A stretch of DNA of 64,000 nucleotides from Rhizoctonia solani (Eukaryota > Basidiomycota > Agaricomycetes > Cantharellales > Ceratobasidiaceae), in assembly GCF_016906535.1 (NCBI RefSeq), contig NC_057372.1:2523501-2587500 (forward strand), written 5' to 3'. Each line of letters begins with the position of its first letter. Position 1 is the stretch's first letter. Below the pieces are notes generated by a model. The model was not told the DNA's origin. It did not search any database and saw only the letters and a list, made by a program, of their open reading frames with translations. Of the stretch, positions 12,875-25,300 are shown one piece after another. A program made the translations under genes and the position numbers.

Positions 12875-13827
12875 GGTTTTGACTAACGAACAATATATAT
12901 GCATAAAGATCAGCAGTCTATCATCATGGTCATAGCGATTATAATCCATTATAGAAAGCTCGTGCTTGTATATATAATTAACTAATATCAGTGTCGTTCC
13001 TAAGGAGATCTTACAATTTCGACAGAGGTTTACGCCGTGCTATACTTCCCACGCATACGTATGTGTGCGTTAAACAGTGATAATGTTTCCTGTACACTTC
13101 AAAGAAAGCGGGGTATTATTGTTCTAGGCTTGCGAAGCAATGCTATCATCGGATGTGGCGCAAAGAATGTATGCAGTGGAACAATACTTACATCATCACC
13201 CAAGGCCTGAGTGTAACATTAATGCAGCCATGTCTACACTATGAAAATATCTGGAGCCCCTGGAGAGCTCCCACATGCCATGGGAGCTCCAGAGTGTTCG
13301 CTAAAGCTACAAATATTGTGATTTTGTTAGGTAGATTTGACTGATTCGCTTTATCCTCTTACAAGTACTTGAATGCTACCGTGTCTATCCAATAATCCTA
13401 CTCAGCCATAAGTCATGCATTTCATTCTCACAAATGAGTATCCTGCTCCTCATTAAATTGGGATGTGGGTCAAGATGTTAATGAATATAGAACAATCCAA
13501 ATGAACCTGTCTCTGAGTCTACGACAGCGTAGCATGCAAGTACTAGAGGACGCGAGTATTATCAACAGTACATAGCCGAGTTTTCCTCATAATAAGTGCT
13601 ACAAATGTGTAAATCGGCTGGCCTAGGCCTAGTCAGCCCGGGTTGCTCAGCCCACCAGGCGCTGGACCTAATCAAACCCATTATGTAATTGAAGAGGCCT
13701 TGGTCTGACCGAATATATAGTCAAGCCACAACGTAATAAGATCTCACTGGCACGCGCGTGGAGCGCATGACGTACCAGCATAGTCACCTCATCGCAATTG
13801 CTCCATAGCTATAGGCGTGTAGTTGCA
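12875..13827. other. Spacer with a small hairpin
   Basis: No supportable gene in about 950 bp. At 13260-13292 a near-perfect inverted repeat (CTGGAGAGCTCCCA, 6-nt loop, TGGGAGCTCCAG; one arm has two extra bases) could form a hairpin. Its meaning is unknown. Confidence 0.45.
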
Positions 13828-13834
13828 TATAAAG
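13828..13834 (+). promoter_or_regulatory. TATA box of the 13883 gene
   Basis: TATAAAG sits 55 bp before the start codon, the same spacing range as in the neighbouring paralogues. Confidence 0.5.
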
Positions 13835-13882
13835 ACTGTACGCACGCCCACCAGCGATTCATTTACCCGCAGTCCTCCCACC

Positions 13883-14598
13883 ATGAATAACTACTCAAAG
13901 GTGCTTGTTGGTAGCTTGGCTCTAGCTTTGGCCAACATTCCAGTCGCGGATGCGAGATCATGCTATTATGACAGGTACGGTTCCTCATTCGACACCCAAG
14001 GATAAGAAACTAATCATATATCTAGGTTGGGGAGATACAGGTGCCGCGGTGGGCTCTCGAGAGCTGCGAGAATCGGAATGGGTGTTGCCATCGGTGTGTT
14101 TCTTGGAAAGCCGATTGAGATTTCTATCTAATATATATATTTGTCTAGCCATCGCTGGGCTTTTAGTTCTGGCTCTAGTGTGTTGCTTCGTAATGCTCCG
14201 TCGACGCAGAGCTCGCCGAGCTAACGGAGGTGGCTTCGTTCCTGCCGGGTCTGGCCCCATCCACCATGACAAGCCACCTCAACAGCCTGGTGGCTATCAA
14301 CCTTATCCGGGGAATTCAGACTACCAGAATGAGACTGGACATGGATATGGGTGCGTCAAATCTCATAGGAGTACTCAGCCGACTATTAACCAAAATTATG
14401 GCACAGATCCCCAGATTACCCTGTAAACGGACCTCAATTCCCAACTCCAAGTTATCAAGGCAATGGTGGTGGATATGCTCCTGTGAGTGCACCAAACAAA
14501 TTCACTGCTCCTGGATGTGCTGATCTCGTTATTTGTAGCCCAATGGACCCCCTCCGACACACTATGCGCCTCCGTCGGGACCTCCGCCAGCCAAGTAA
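13883..14598 (+). CDS. RCR-like (Congo-red-resistance type) membrane protein, diverged third copy
   Basis: Starts MNNYSKVLVGSLALALANIP with signal cleavage probably after VADA. A short ectodomain with one Cys-Tyr-Tyr and an Arg-rich stretch follows, then a span (IAIAGLLVLALVCCFVML), the stop-transfer cluster RRRRARR, and a Gly/Pro/Tyr-rich tail with PPQQPGGYQPYPG, PTPSYQG and a final PPPTHYAPPSGPPPAK. The architecture matches fungal RCR-domain proteins well. It differs from the two upstream copies in lacking the histidine run and having a different tail, so it is an older family member, not part of the recent duplication. The last introns (donor GTGCGT after GGATATGG, acceptor GCACAG; then GTGAGT) are needed to reach the stop at 14596. 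Confidence 0.7.
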
Positions 14599-14927
14599 CA
14601 CGAAGACAGTACAGACCTGCCAAGCTTGGTTGCATTTCCCCGCTACTGTATTTTTATTATCCCAGTGTCGATTTCTACGCGCGAACGTCCTATCCTAGTT
14701 GAAAATTTTAGCTCGATAAATTGTACGAATAGTTTAATAAATGCGTCTCATCAACGGAGAAACCATGGATTGCAAAACCATATCATCAATTTCACAGGCC
14801 CAGCGACTTCCCGGCTCGCACCGGCTTTTAAAACTCAAAATCCAACGACAACCGTGAGCAGCTCTCACAGTGCAACCACAGCTCAGATCTTGCCATACTT
14901 TACGACTGGTCTTCCAACTACGTTAAA

Positions 14928-16874
14928 ATGAGGATTTATAAGGAATTATTTGCACTACAAAGGTACTCCGTCCGCCTTGTTTCCAGTTTGGGCTCTGATC
15001 ACACGACGAAGCAGGCGGAACCGTCAAGTCCGGCCCGTGATGGTGAGTTATGCTGGCAGCTGAGAAGTGAACTACCCGGTGCGATGAATAATGCATAGGC
15101 AACTCTCTCTCGTTATATATCTAGTACTGGTGGTACGCTGAAACCTGCAACCGCTGCACAAAGTTCCACAGCGGAACAGCGCTTCCAACCGCCCCTATCT
15201 TTCTCTCGTGACATCCCCGTTGGCTCCGAACTTTCCCGCGGCCCAAACGTGGCGGCCGCCCTAAAAGGAACAAGATCAGTGGGACTTCCTCACGTGGCAA
15301 GTAGCGAACGGAAAGTATCGGTTGGTTGGAGCAACACAGTGACTTCGCATTTGTAAGTCCATTGGGCTATGCCGGATTGGGGCTTTGGTACTAATTGTTG
15401 GTGATAGTCACCATATCTGGTTGCGCGATCATTGTCGGTGTGCTGATTGTCTGCACCCTGTCACTAAACAGCGTCTTGTGAATACATTCGAGGTGAGATG
15501 AGATTTTGCACCGAAAGACTGTGGTGTGTTCCTTATCCCAAAAACTCTCAGATTCCTCCGGATGTTCAACCAACGAGAGTCGAAAGCCGGCCCAGCGGGC
15601 TAGAGGTAACTTGTAAGTTCATTGCTTACATGAGGATTGGTTTTTTCCATTTAGATACTTTAAACAGGGACGGAATCCCCTCGGCATGTTTCAACTTATC
15701 CTTGGGAATGGCTCTCCCGAAGCTCATATGATCCTCCTATGAGGCATTCATTCGCCCTTCACAATGGCAGGTATGAACCTCTGACACCGCGCACTTGATT
15801 ATACCTAAACTCGTTTACTTGCTTGTAGCAAGACTCTTTGGGGGTCTACTATACAGCAATCTCCTCCGACGGTATCATACGAAGAAGTCATGAGAAACGA
15901 CGCGGGGGTATACAAATGGCTTCAAAAGATTGTACGTGGAGGCATCATTTCGACTGGGCACTTCGGCTAAACCCTTTGATCATAGGACGAGTTTGGGTTT
16001 TGCTTCGTTTCGGGAGTTCCACCCAACCCCAAAGATACAGAAAGCCTGACACGGCGCATCGCGTTCATTCGTGATACTAAATGCAAGCTTTTCTTGATGA
16101 GTAATTACTAGTGAGGCTCTAACACCAATATTTAGATGGAGGCTTCTGGGATTTTACCTCTGACCTGAAACATGGGGACACAGCATATACCAACCTGGCT
16201 TTGGGGGCACATACAGATACAACCTATCTGGTAAGATTCTGTTCTCTATCCGTCTCGAGACATTCATTTATCACGAATCAAGTCCGATCCATGCGGGCTA
16301 CAATTGTTCCATCTATTGTCTCATGAAGGACTTGGTGGTCAAACTTTGCTCGTTGATGGATTCTATGCAGCCGCAAAGCTCCGAGAGAAGTACCCCTCGC
16401 ACTACGAGCTCCTAACCGAAGTAAAAATCAGCGCCCATGCAGCAGGAGACGCAGACTCCTTGTACATTCCCGACGAACCCTTCTCAATCCTCAAGAAAGG
16501 CATAAACGGAGAACTCACGGGAATACGTTACAACAATGATGACAGGAGTGCACTCAAGTACATTGACCCCGTGTTGGTAGATGACTGGTGAGTATCGGTG
16601 TATTCTGTATTGAACAGAGAAATAATGCTTGCCTAGGTACGATGCGTTGCGCTCGTGGAATCGTTGCTTGACTAGCTCGGATGCCGAGTTTTGGGTACAG
16701 CTGACGGCGGGAACCGCTGTGGTTGTGGACAATCATCGGGTGCTGCACGGGCGCTCAGCATTTACAGGTAAGCGCCGTATGTGCGGCGCTTATGTTGGGG
16801 GAGATGAATGGAAGTCACGGCTTCGAGTTCTTTCGCAAACTATTGACAAAAAGCCTTGGGGCATAGAGTTCTGA
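14928..16874 (+). CDS. Trimethyllysine dioxygenase (Fe(II)/2-oxoglutarate, carnitine biosynthesis step 1)
   Basis: It hydroxylates N6-trimethyllysine to 3-hydroxy-trimethyllysine, the entry to carnitine synthesis, usually in mitochondria. The N-terminal zinc-binding domain shows HHIWLRDHCRCADCLHP. The catalytic domain shows YGGFWDFTSDL, the iron motif HTDTTY (His and Asp), DPCGLQLFH, GGQTLLVDGFYAA, IRYNNDDR and the distal VVVDNHRVLHGR (His and Arg). CGLQ after HTDTTY favours trimethyllysine over gamma-butyrobetaine hydroxylase. The intron at 16083-16135 has a GC donor (GCAAGC) and is required for T-K-Y-G-G-F-W. The extreme N-terminus is uncertain. The ATG at 14928 gives a plausible targeting peptide, but the obvious GTGAGT donor leaves the wrong phase; the next exon (ATLSRYISS) is in frame only with a weaker donor, or if one base is missing. 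Confidence 0.88.
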
Positions 16875-17091
16875 GCGCATAGGATCGAGCCTTTAATCAT
16901 TGATTTATCGCCATGTCTGATTATTCTTTGGCTGTACCTTGCATCTTGTACCAATACGTAATACTATCCCTTTGGTGAAACTTGCCAACGCGCTCTGAGA
17001 GTGACTTTCAGAGGTAGTGGCTCTAAATTCAAACGTGCTCAAGTTCGGCCTTTCACGCGGAGCTGTCTATTGTTTGGGAGGTTCGCACGTG

Positions 17092-17170
17092 TTGAGCGGT
17101 TTGCCTAGTTCGCATGTAGCTCCCGTATTGCTTATATATGGAAATGTATCAAAAAAAAAAAAAAAAAAAA
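17092..17170 (+). mobile_element. Small poly(A)-tailed retroposed insertion
   Basis: A 59-nt segment followed by exactly 20 A residues (17151-17170) is flanked by a perfect 12-bp direct repeat, GGTTCGCACGTG (17080-17091 and 17171-17182). An A-tail directly followed by a repeat of the sequence upstream is the hallmark of target-primed reverse transcription by a LINE-type machinery. The parent RNA is not identified. Confidence 0.7.
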
Positions 17171-17361
17171 GGTTCGCACGTGATAGCTGCTCGTGCGAAG
17201 CTTCCTGAACATGATTGGTGCGATCAGTGTCTTCTTTACAGTACACTGCATATACCTATGGCCAAGCGCGATAAGGATGCTGAAAACACAGTTAGCAGGG
17301 GAATAAAATAGCAGGAGCTAGCCCTACTAACGACTGAACTTACCACCTCTACTTGTAAACC

Positions 17362-19210
17362 ATGGTGCTACGAAAAGGATGCGAGAAAAGGCCGCTGAAA
17401 GTTGCCCTCATCACAGGTTTGCTTGGTTAATTCCATTACTCTCAGGAGCTAAGCAATTGTGTAGAGAACTTTCTTCCCAAGGTCGACGGGGTGACAAGGT
17501 GCCTGGCCCAGTTATTGAATCATCTCAAGAATGAGGGGCATGAAGTTATAATCTTGGGTCCTGAAGTAAATATGGTGCGTGTAGCATGATCATGATATGT
17601 CTTTATTTCTCTTTTGTGGCTCATAAAATGCTGTAGCTCACATATGAGACATATCCCATAATTGGGACCGTTGGCATTCCTTTGATGCTTTACCCAGACT
17701 TGAAACTCAATTTCTTGCGACCAAAGTTCCTCCAATCAATCCAAGAATTTGTAAGCTTTCGAGGCCCAAAGTCCAAAGTACTTCCATATTGCTAATTTGG
17801 TACTTCTCACCTAGGATCCCGACGTAATCCATGTTGTGGATCCTATCTGGCTAGGGCCTCAGGTTCTTCATGCTTTGCAGAGTGGTTGGTGTGGTCCTCG
17901 ATGGGCATCACCAAACGCTCCCATAGTAGCAAGCTTTCATACTAACCTCCCGACGTGAGCGTGCTTTATTCAAAGTGCTTCTGAGATAAACTGATGGAAT
18001 AGGAAGGTATGCCTCGCTGTTTGGGCTAAAGTTCATGGAGCCTATAATGTGGAGGTGGATTCGGTATATCCATTCTCGATGTCGGTTAACCGCTTGCCCG
18101 ACGTTCTCGACAGCGGCGACGCTGATGCACAAAGGTGTCCAAAACACTCGCATATGGCCTAGAGGAGTGGACCTGAAAGCCTTTAGTGCCCATAAACGCT
18201 GCCCTGCGCTGAGGGGTGAATGGGGAATCAAGAACTCCCCTGGGCGGTCCGATCCGTGGACTAACAAGAATGTATACCCACTAACACCACCTCCTTCGCC
18301 CATTCCTTCTGAAAATAACGGCCATGCTTACCGGAGTGAGCAGTGCGTTATACTATATGCGGGTCGACTGTGAGTATCCTTGCAATTGGCTCATAATTAA
18401 AATTGTATTCGTACAATTAGCTGAGACTTTGATTAAACAGATCCTATGAAAAAAATCTCCATTTTCTAATCGAGTCTTACGGACATCTCCTGGATATGCT
18501 TGGAGGGTCGACAGCGTTGCCGCTATTTATATTCGTTGGAGAGGGGCCAGCAAGGGCATCTCTGGAAGACTTGTGTCGTTGCAAAGGGATACCAGCGCGT
18601 TTTACTGGACATTTGTCCGGTGAACAACTGACCAAATGTTATGCCAGCGCCGATATTTTTGCGTAAGTAGTTCTCAAGTATTTTGTTTGAGGATGAACGT
18701 TCCTCTGATATAAGGATGCGACTCAGATTTCCATCTTATACCGAAACTTTTGGGCAGGTTATACTGGAAGCCCTAGCTTCTGGGTTACCCGTGGTTGGGC
18801 TCGATGCTGATGGTACTCGCGACCTTGTACAACATGAACGCACGGGGCTGCTGCTCCAACACAGAGCCAATCGTTTGGATTCCAGCCTGACTAACTGGAG
18901 CGACCAATTTTATCCCGGAACAAAGAAGTTCCAGGTGTTATCGAGACAGTATGCGGCACTGCTTCACCGGTTAGTGTGCAATGCGACCCTACGGAGTGTA
19001 ATGGGAGGATGTGCATCAGCTTCTACGCCCGTCGGCAGGTCATGGAGCGCTGCTATGGAATGCATGGTCGAATGCTATAGAGAAGCGATCGTGAGCAGTG
19101 ATCCAGAAGACATTGATTACTATAAAGGTTGGGGAATATTGAGATCAGTACTTATATGCTGTTTGACTTTTTGTTTATGGTACGGCATCGTTTATAGTTT
19201 GTTTACATAG
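17362..19210 (+). CDS. GT-B glycosyltransferase, family GT4
   Basis: A retaining glycosyltransferase that moves a sugar from a nucleotide donor to an unknown acceptor. Exons join into MVLRKGC, KVALITENFLPKVDGVTR (the glycine-poor but typical GT4 N-terminal loop), DPDVIHVVDP, SFHTNLPTYASLFG, the donor-site motif RGVDLKAF, ILYAGRLSYEKN, FVGEGP and ETFGQVILEALASGLPVV with the E-x7-E motif. A hydrophobic stretch near the C-terminus (LICCLTFCLWYGIVYSLF) is a likely membrane anchor, placing the enzyme on an internal membrane. Resemblance is closest in my memory to SQD2/PimB-like alpha-glycosyltransferases, but substrate cannot be read from sequence. No frame breaks after splicing. The acceptor before YASLF is AAG, just downstream of a competing TAG. 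Confidence 0.87.
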
Positions 19211-19820
19211 AGTTTACAGGCCTTGTGCTCGTACATACATGCTATCTGTACTTATCATTATCAACTTTCATTCGATATATACACTCAAGTGAGTGATGGA
19301 GTGCTACATATTACCACTTTATGGACGCACGCAGTGAGCCCAGTTATACATAACACATCAGCAGCCTTTCGGATTTTCGTTGATCCGATCGATACTGATG
19401 CTGCATGCATGTGCTAAATTGATTTGATGGGTGGACTCATGTCTACCGGTAGTAAGTATAACTTTTGAACCGAAGCAGAATACACGGCGAATCTATGAAG
19501 TGGTGCAGCACCAGAAGCTCGTGAGAAATGGGGGCATTGAGGACTGGTCAACCGGGTTGACGTCGGCCGGCTGCGTTAAGCGCCAGGGAGAGAGGGAGTC
19601 GCCCCATTATGAATGCCCAAGCCTGGAATCTTCCAGAGGCCGAAATGAGTTAGTCATCGTGCCGGGCGATACACCTCACAGTTAGTGCAAAGCCAGTGAT
19701 GCGTACCTTCGCAGGCAATCGGTGCATGTGGACACTCTCAGGGTCCTGCTTCGCCATGCAGGGACTGGAGTTATAAACGATACACAAAGGCCCCGCATTG
19801 GACTTGTACGCGTTGCCGCT
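19211..19820. other. Spacer with the carboxypeptidase promoter
   Basis: About 600 bp with no supportable gene. A TATA-type sequence (TATAAAC, 19772-19778) lies 49 bp before the carboxypeptidase start codon. Confidence 0.5.
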
Positions 19821-22027
19821 ATGAGATACTTATCGGGTTTTACGCTTGCTGCAGGCCTTGCCCTGACCGCAGTGGCACAACATGGGGAGCAATCACCTTT
19901 GCGGCTTAACCCCAATTTTGCTCGTCCTGGGTTACAATCGAATCTAACAGCCTATGGTTCAAATGTTCAACACCTTGAACTCTCGTCCCTCTCAGCCGAA
20001 GACTTTAGTGTACTCGGCCATCAGGCCTTCCCTTCTCACCAGGTTAGAGTCAAGCGCGTGAAGGACTTTTGTGATCCAACCGTAAGGTACGTAAATATAC
20101 TAAACTATTTTCTCAATCTAACTAGTAATATTTTATCAGGATGTACTCGGGTTATCTCGATGTCGATTACGGCGCAAAACATTTGTTTTTCTATTTCTTT
20201 GAGAGTAGAAATGACCCAGACTCAGATCCTGTTCTTATGTGGTAAGTGAGTTTGTGTCATTCATTTAGAAATCGCTCATATCGCCTGTTTTCGTAGGATC
20301 AATGGTGGTCCAGGATGCTCCTCATCTTTGGGGCTATTTATGGAACTCGGACCGTGTAGTATTCGTGGCCCTCTGCAATCCGGTTCTAATGGAACAGACT
20401 GGAATCCATATTCTTGGAACAACAAAGCCAATCTGTTTTTCCTAGATCAGGTAATTATAATGTGTACCCTTTTGTCATCTCTAAACTAACAGAAATATAG
20501 CCGTATGTACGATTACTTGCACACAAATACTAAAGCTAAGCCCTTTTCAGAGTTGGTGTTGGATTTAGTTACGCAGGTCTGTGGAAACATCTAACTCTAC
20601 AAGTCGATTGACTAATTCCTTGCAGACTATGGTGAGACCGTTAGCACCACCGAAGATGCAGCAAAAAACGTCCAGGCATTCGTAACCATTTTCTTTGAGA
20701 CTTTCTCGAAGTTCAAGGGGGTACGTTTATTCATTGTGACCACCTTTGATAGCCTTCACAAAGTCTCCGCAGCGAGAGTTCCATATGTCTGGCGAGTCCT
20801 ACGGGGTATGTGCAAAGCGAATAAGAATGAGCCCTAAGCTTATCTCGACTCTATAATAGGGCCGATACTTGCCAGTATTTGCGTCTGAAATTGTCGACCA
20901 GAACTCGCGGGCTGAGGCTGGTGGTTTTGAACCAATTAACCTAAAGTCGGTTCTTATCGGGAACGGACTGACAGATTTTAAAACGTACGTACTGTAATAT
21001 TTTAGAAACACGGGTGCTCATTCTATAAATAGCATGTGGGAAGGTTACTACGACATTCAATGCAAGAACTTGTCAGTTGTACCATTTCAGGATATTAAAA
21101 CTTGTGTTACCATGAAACAACAAGTAGGCCATGCCCAGCAGAGTCGAGGCACCATTATTAACAATATTTTTAGCTTCATCGCTGCCTGAAAATGTATCAG
21201 AAAGACTGTGTCGAGCAGACCGACCCTGTCGCATGTAGTCTAGCTGCTGGCTTTTGCAATGAAGCACTTTCGCTCCCCTATCAAGCAACTGGTGAGGTTT
21301 CTTCTATATACGGAACTAAATTGCGATTAAATACAATACAGGACGTAACCCATATGACATGACCAAGGTTTGCTGAATTAACAAAGAGGGCTGTTCTGTC
21401 TTGCTAATCCTTGACCAGCCTTGCAAGCCTGAGGAACTCCAGAGCTCCTTGTGTTATCCTATCACAGAACACATTAATACTTTCCTCGACCGGCCAGAAA
21501 CTAGAAAGGCCCTTGGCGTCCACCCTTCTATTGGTAACTATACCGGGTGCTCCCGCGACGTTGGAGTGCGCTTCTCCGCATCGCTCGATCATTTCCACTC
21601 GAATCAGTGGTATGTTGCCGGCCTGCTCGAGCGCGGTATCAAAGTACTTGTTTATGTAGGAACGTATGATTGGATTTGCAACTGGGTGAGACCATATTCA
21701 TATGCATTGTTTGTTGTGGCTGTCGTGTTGATGTGCCACCCAGGTTGGCAACCAAAAATGGGTCATGGCCCTCGACTGGACTGGCAGTGCTGAATTCACA
21801 GCACAAAAGGACCGCAACTGGATTGTTGACAGTCAGGTCGCCGGGTTCACTCGCTCTGCGAATGGACTTACGTTTGCTACCGTTGATGCTGCGGGACATA
21901 TGGTAAGTGTATGCGTTTGAACTATCTTGAATCAGATTAACTCGATCCCTCGTTCCAGGTCCCGTACGACAAACCCAAAGAAGCTCTTGCTATGCTTAGT
22001 CGCTGGCTCGAAGGGAAGGATTTGTAG
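19821..22027 (+). CDS. Secreted/vacuolar serine carboxypeptidase (S10, CPY-like)
   Basis: It removes C-terminal residues from peptides in vacuole or medium. Starts [20 protein letters not shown] (signal peptide), then a propeptide. The mature part has [39 protein letters not shown], the nucleophile GESYGG, the acid in [10 protein letters not shown] and the histidine in DAAGHMVP. Cysteines match a CPY-type pattern. The DQPVG motif can only be made by a 2-nt exon (CC, 20501-20502) between two canonical introns, 20451-20500 and 20503-20550. Another intron (from 21124) joins CVTMKQQ to [12 protein letters not shown]. All other junctions keep frame, so the gene is intact at about 520 aa. Confidence 0.93.
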
Positions 22028-22317
22028 TGCGATAGCCGAATAGTTTGAGTTGTATTTATAGGAATTGTCGCTATGCTGGAAAATAAAGCCGAATTCCTAC
22101 TGTCCGAGTTATGTTTGCCATTGGCAGGTTCTCGTAGTAAGGAACGAGATAGCGCTCTTACATAATAATAGATAGACTCATTGTGCGCTTCCGGGCTTTT
22201 CGAACCTAGCGCAGGTTGCGCACTACATCACACAGTAAAGAGAATATCAATGTGGCTATACTTGTGCCACCCATAATTAGATCACGATTATTCCTCCGCG
22301 CTACAAACTGCAGAAAC

Positions 22318-25300
22318 TCAAAACTCCTCATCGTCAATCTGGATCTCATCCGCATTCCCTTCTCCGTTCTCTTGCCCATTCGCAGGCACATCCTTTTTAC
22401 CAGCAACGAACGATGGCGCAGTCTTGGCTTCAACCTGAGCCATCGCGTCCGTCTTGGCGGTCGCCAGCTCCTTCTCCAGCGCAGCCTTCTTCGCTCCTTG
22501 GGCCTGAGCAGCCAAGAAAGAGACCTCGGTGTTATACTGCGCCTGCACGCTCCTCTTAATCCTGAGCATCTCCCTAAACGTATCCTCCGACCCGGTCTCG
22601 ATCTCGAACGTGTTCCACGCTTTCCAAAACTCGGTGCTCGTGCGAGGGTCGCAGAATTGCGAGGCGTGCGCATAGATTGCTCGCGCGCGGTCGATTTCGC
22701 CGAGTTTGCGCTCGAGCTGGGCGAAACGGAGACAGAGTTCGGCGGTTTGTTTGTTTGGGAGGACTTGGAGTGCTCGTTCGTAGATCGGGCGCGTTGCCGG
22801 GAGGCCGTAGAGAGAAGAGGCTTTTGCGATGTAGATTGTGAACATCTATCTGCACGTTAGTATTGATTGCCAGTAGTATTGAGGGGATGAGGGACATACA
22901 TCGAACTTGTCCTGATCGAGAACGACCCGCGTCGCACGATCGTATATATCCATCGCACGTTTCGCCAGTCCGTATTCCTCTTCCAGCTGGGCATACATAA
23001 GGAACAAGGGCTTGCAATGCTTTTCTGGACATTTTTCGAGCGCTTGTTCGAACAGGTCTCGCGCACGTTCGAGTTTTGAGCCACCCTGTGAGACGGGTTT
23101 AGGTCGATGAAATCAAAAGGAACGAAGGACGTACATATCGCTTGATGAACTTGGCCAAGTAAATATTCCAAAGTTCAAAGGCAATTGGGAAGGTGAATAG
23201 CTCGACTCCTCGTTCGTAAACCTGTACTAGTTGCATTAGTACATGGAGTGCGCTTGGTTTACTACTAAGCATACCTTGAAACTATCTTCAAAGTAGTTGT
23301 TGTCCTCTAAAAAGCTTGCATAATTCACAATCACCTGGAGTTCTGTTAGTAGAAAGCCCGGTCAAAACGGCAGAGAAGAATGTACTTGAGCATTAGCAAT
23401 CTTCAATTCCAACATCTTGTCGTACACCGCTTTCGTGCTCTCTACGGTCCCTATCGCTTCTTCCAAATCTACATAGCACGACCAGAGCTTGAGCGATTTG
23501 AAAAGGCGTGCTTGTACTGGTAATGACTATCCACCAAAGTTAGCAAGAAGAAACAAGGGGCTTTGATGAAACCAACCTGATCATGATAGTTGATCTTCAC
23601 GTTTTTCGGTATGGCCGTGGCACGCTGCATAACGCGTATCGCTTCATCAAAGTTCCTGCACCCACATCAGCACCACTCTTCATTTCTCCTCTTGAACGGA
23701 AACTTACTCGTTTCGAATCTCCATATCACTCCATTCGATCCAGACCTCTGCCAATTCGTCCACATGCTTGAACTCCACTTTGGTCGCCTTTTCCAAAACC
23801 CGCCGGGCCGACTCGAGGTCCTTGGGGTTCTGCCCCTCGACCCCGCCCGATTCGTAGAATTTCGCAAAGTTGACATAGAGTTGGTGTGCGTTGGCGGTTG
23901 TTTTCTTAGGGTTGATGGTCTTGAGAGCTGTGGTGTACGTTTCTGCCACCTGTAATACGAAAAAAGAAGCGCACACGATCGAGTTAAAGCAAGGACAAGA
24001 GTAGTGGGGAAGAAGCAAACCTTCTCGTCATCTGCACCCCAGAGCGCCACTCTCTTCTCCCATTCTTGTATGTCGTTTGGATTGCGTCGTAGGAGGACAT
24101 CGTTTACGAGGAACGGCCGCCTGTCCATGAGTTTTTCAAACGCGCGCATGCGGGTATCGAGTTCTGCTTCGGTTTCGGCTGTATCTTCGTCCTAGAGGTA
24201 ACAATAAAATCAATGGACACGAAGAGACAAAAATATATAAAAACATACGTCTTCAGGGGAAGCCAGCTCGTCCATCAATGCAGAAATGAGTGTTTCGCAG
24301 AATTCAGCGTATGCATCAAAGATCTGTGTAAAGTCTCGAATAGTGAGAACACTGGCCATGCCCTTTTCGAAAGTTTCCGTAGCCTATGACAAAAGTGAGT
24401 CGCACAGAAATGTAACAAGGGTGTTGGGAGACTTACCCGATCGAATTCACCCCTCTTGATCCAATATGTCGCCAATCCAGTCCAGAGTCTCCCAGCTTGG
24501 TCTTTGTACATTTCCAGACCATCTTTGTGAATGATCTTCTCAATGTCAAGTTTTTGGGTGTTTGTGGGATCTTCGTCTGGATCGTATAGTCGTGTTTCTG
24601 CTGGTTTTCCAGAGCCGTCTGCTGGTATCATAGGTCCTGCCAAACGTATCAACGTCCCAGTGGATGAAACCGGTTCGACCTTTTCTTCCTCTTTCTTGGA
24701 GGGTTCTTCCGCTGGTTTGATTTCATCGGGGTCAAGACCGACGTCTTCGGCCCAAGCTTCCACAACATCGAGCCATTCCCCGAGCAGCTGGTATGGACTT
24801 TTGCCCTCTGGACTCTCGTACTCTCCCCTCGCTGCTTTCCGTGCAAGTCCCAAAAGGAGCTTGGCAGCCTCCAAGGGGCGCTTCATTTCGATTAGCAGTT
24901 TGGTGTAGTGTTCTGTCATCGACGGGTCTACGGCAATGTACCGCCTGAAGACAGCCACGGTGGTTGGCCCGCCCGTACGTTCGGCCCATATGAGGTACCG
25001 CGGCCAGATACGGTTGTGGAGTGATGGAGGGAGCGTTCTAAGCGCGCGGTCGTAAGTTCTTCGAACGTGAGTTTTGGAAAACCCAGGTGGGAGGCAGGGG
25101 TGGTTGAATATGGTTAGGTAGTTGAGCCATAAGCGAGGCATCTGTTCTCTCTGTTATTAGCATACAGTTTGACTCAACTTGGGGCGACGTACCGTTGGAA
25201 GCCACATCAATGCACGCTCATAGACACCCACAAGTGCCTTCCACTCTTCCCAGCCAACAACACCATTCAGCCCACCTTCCCAGGACTCGGCGTCAAATTC

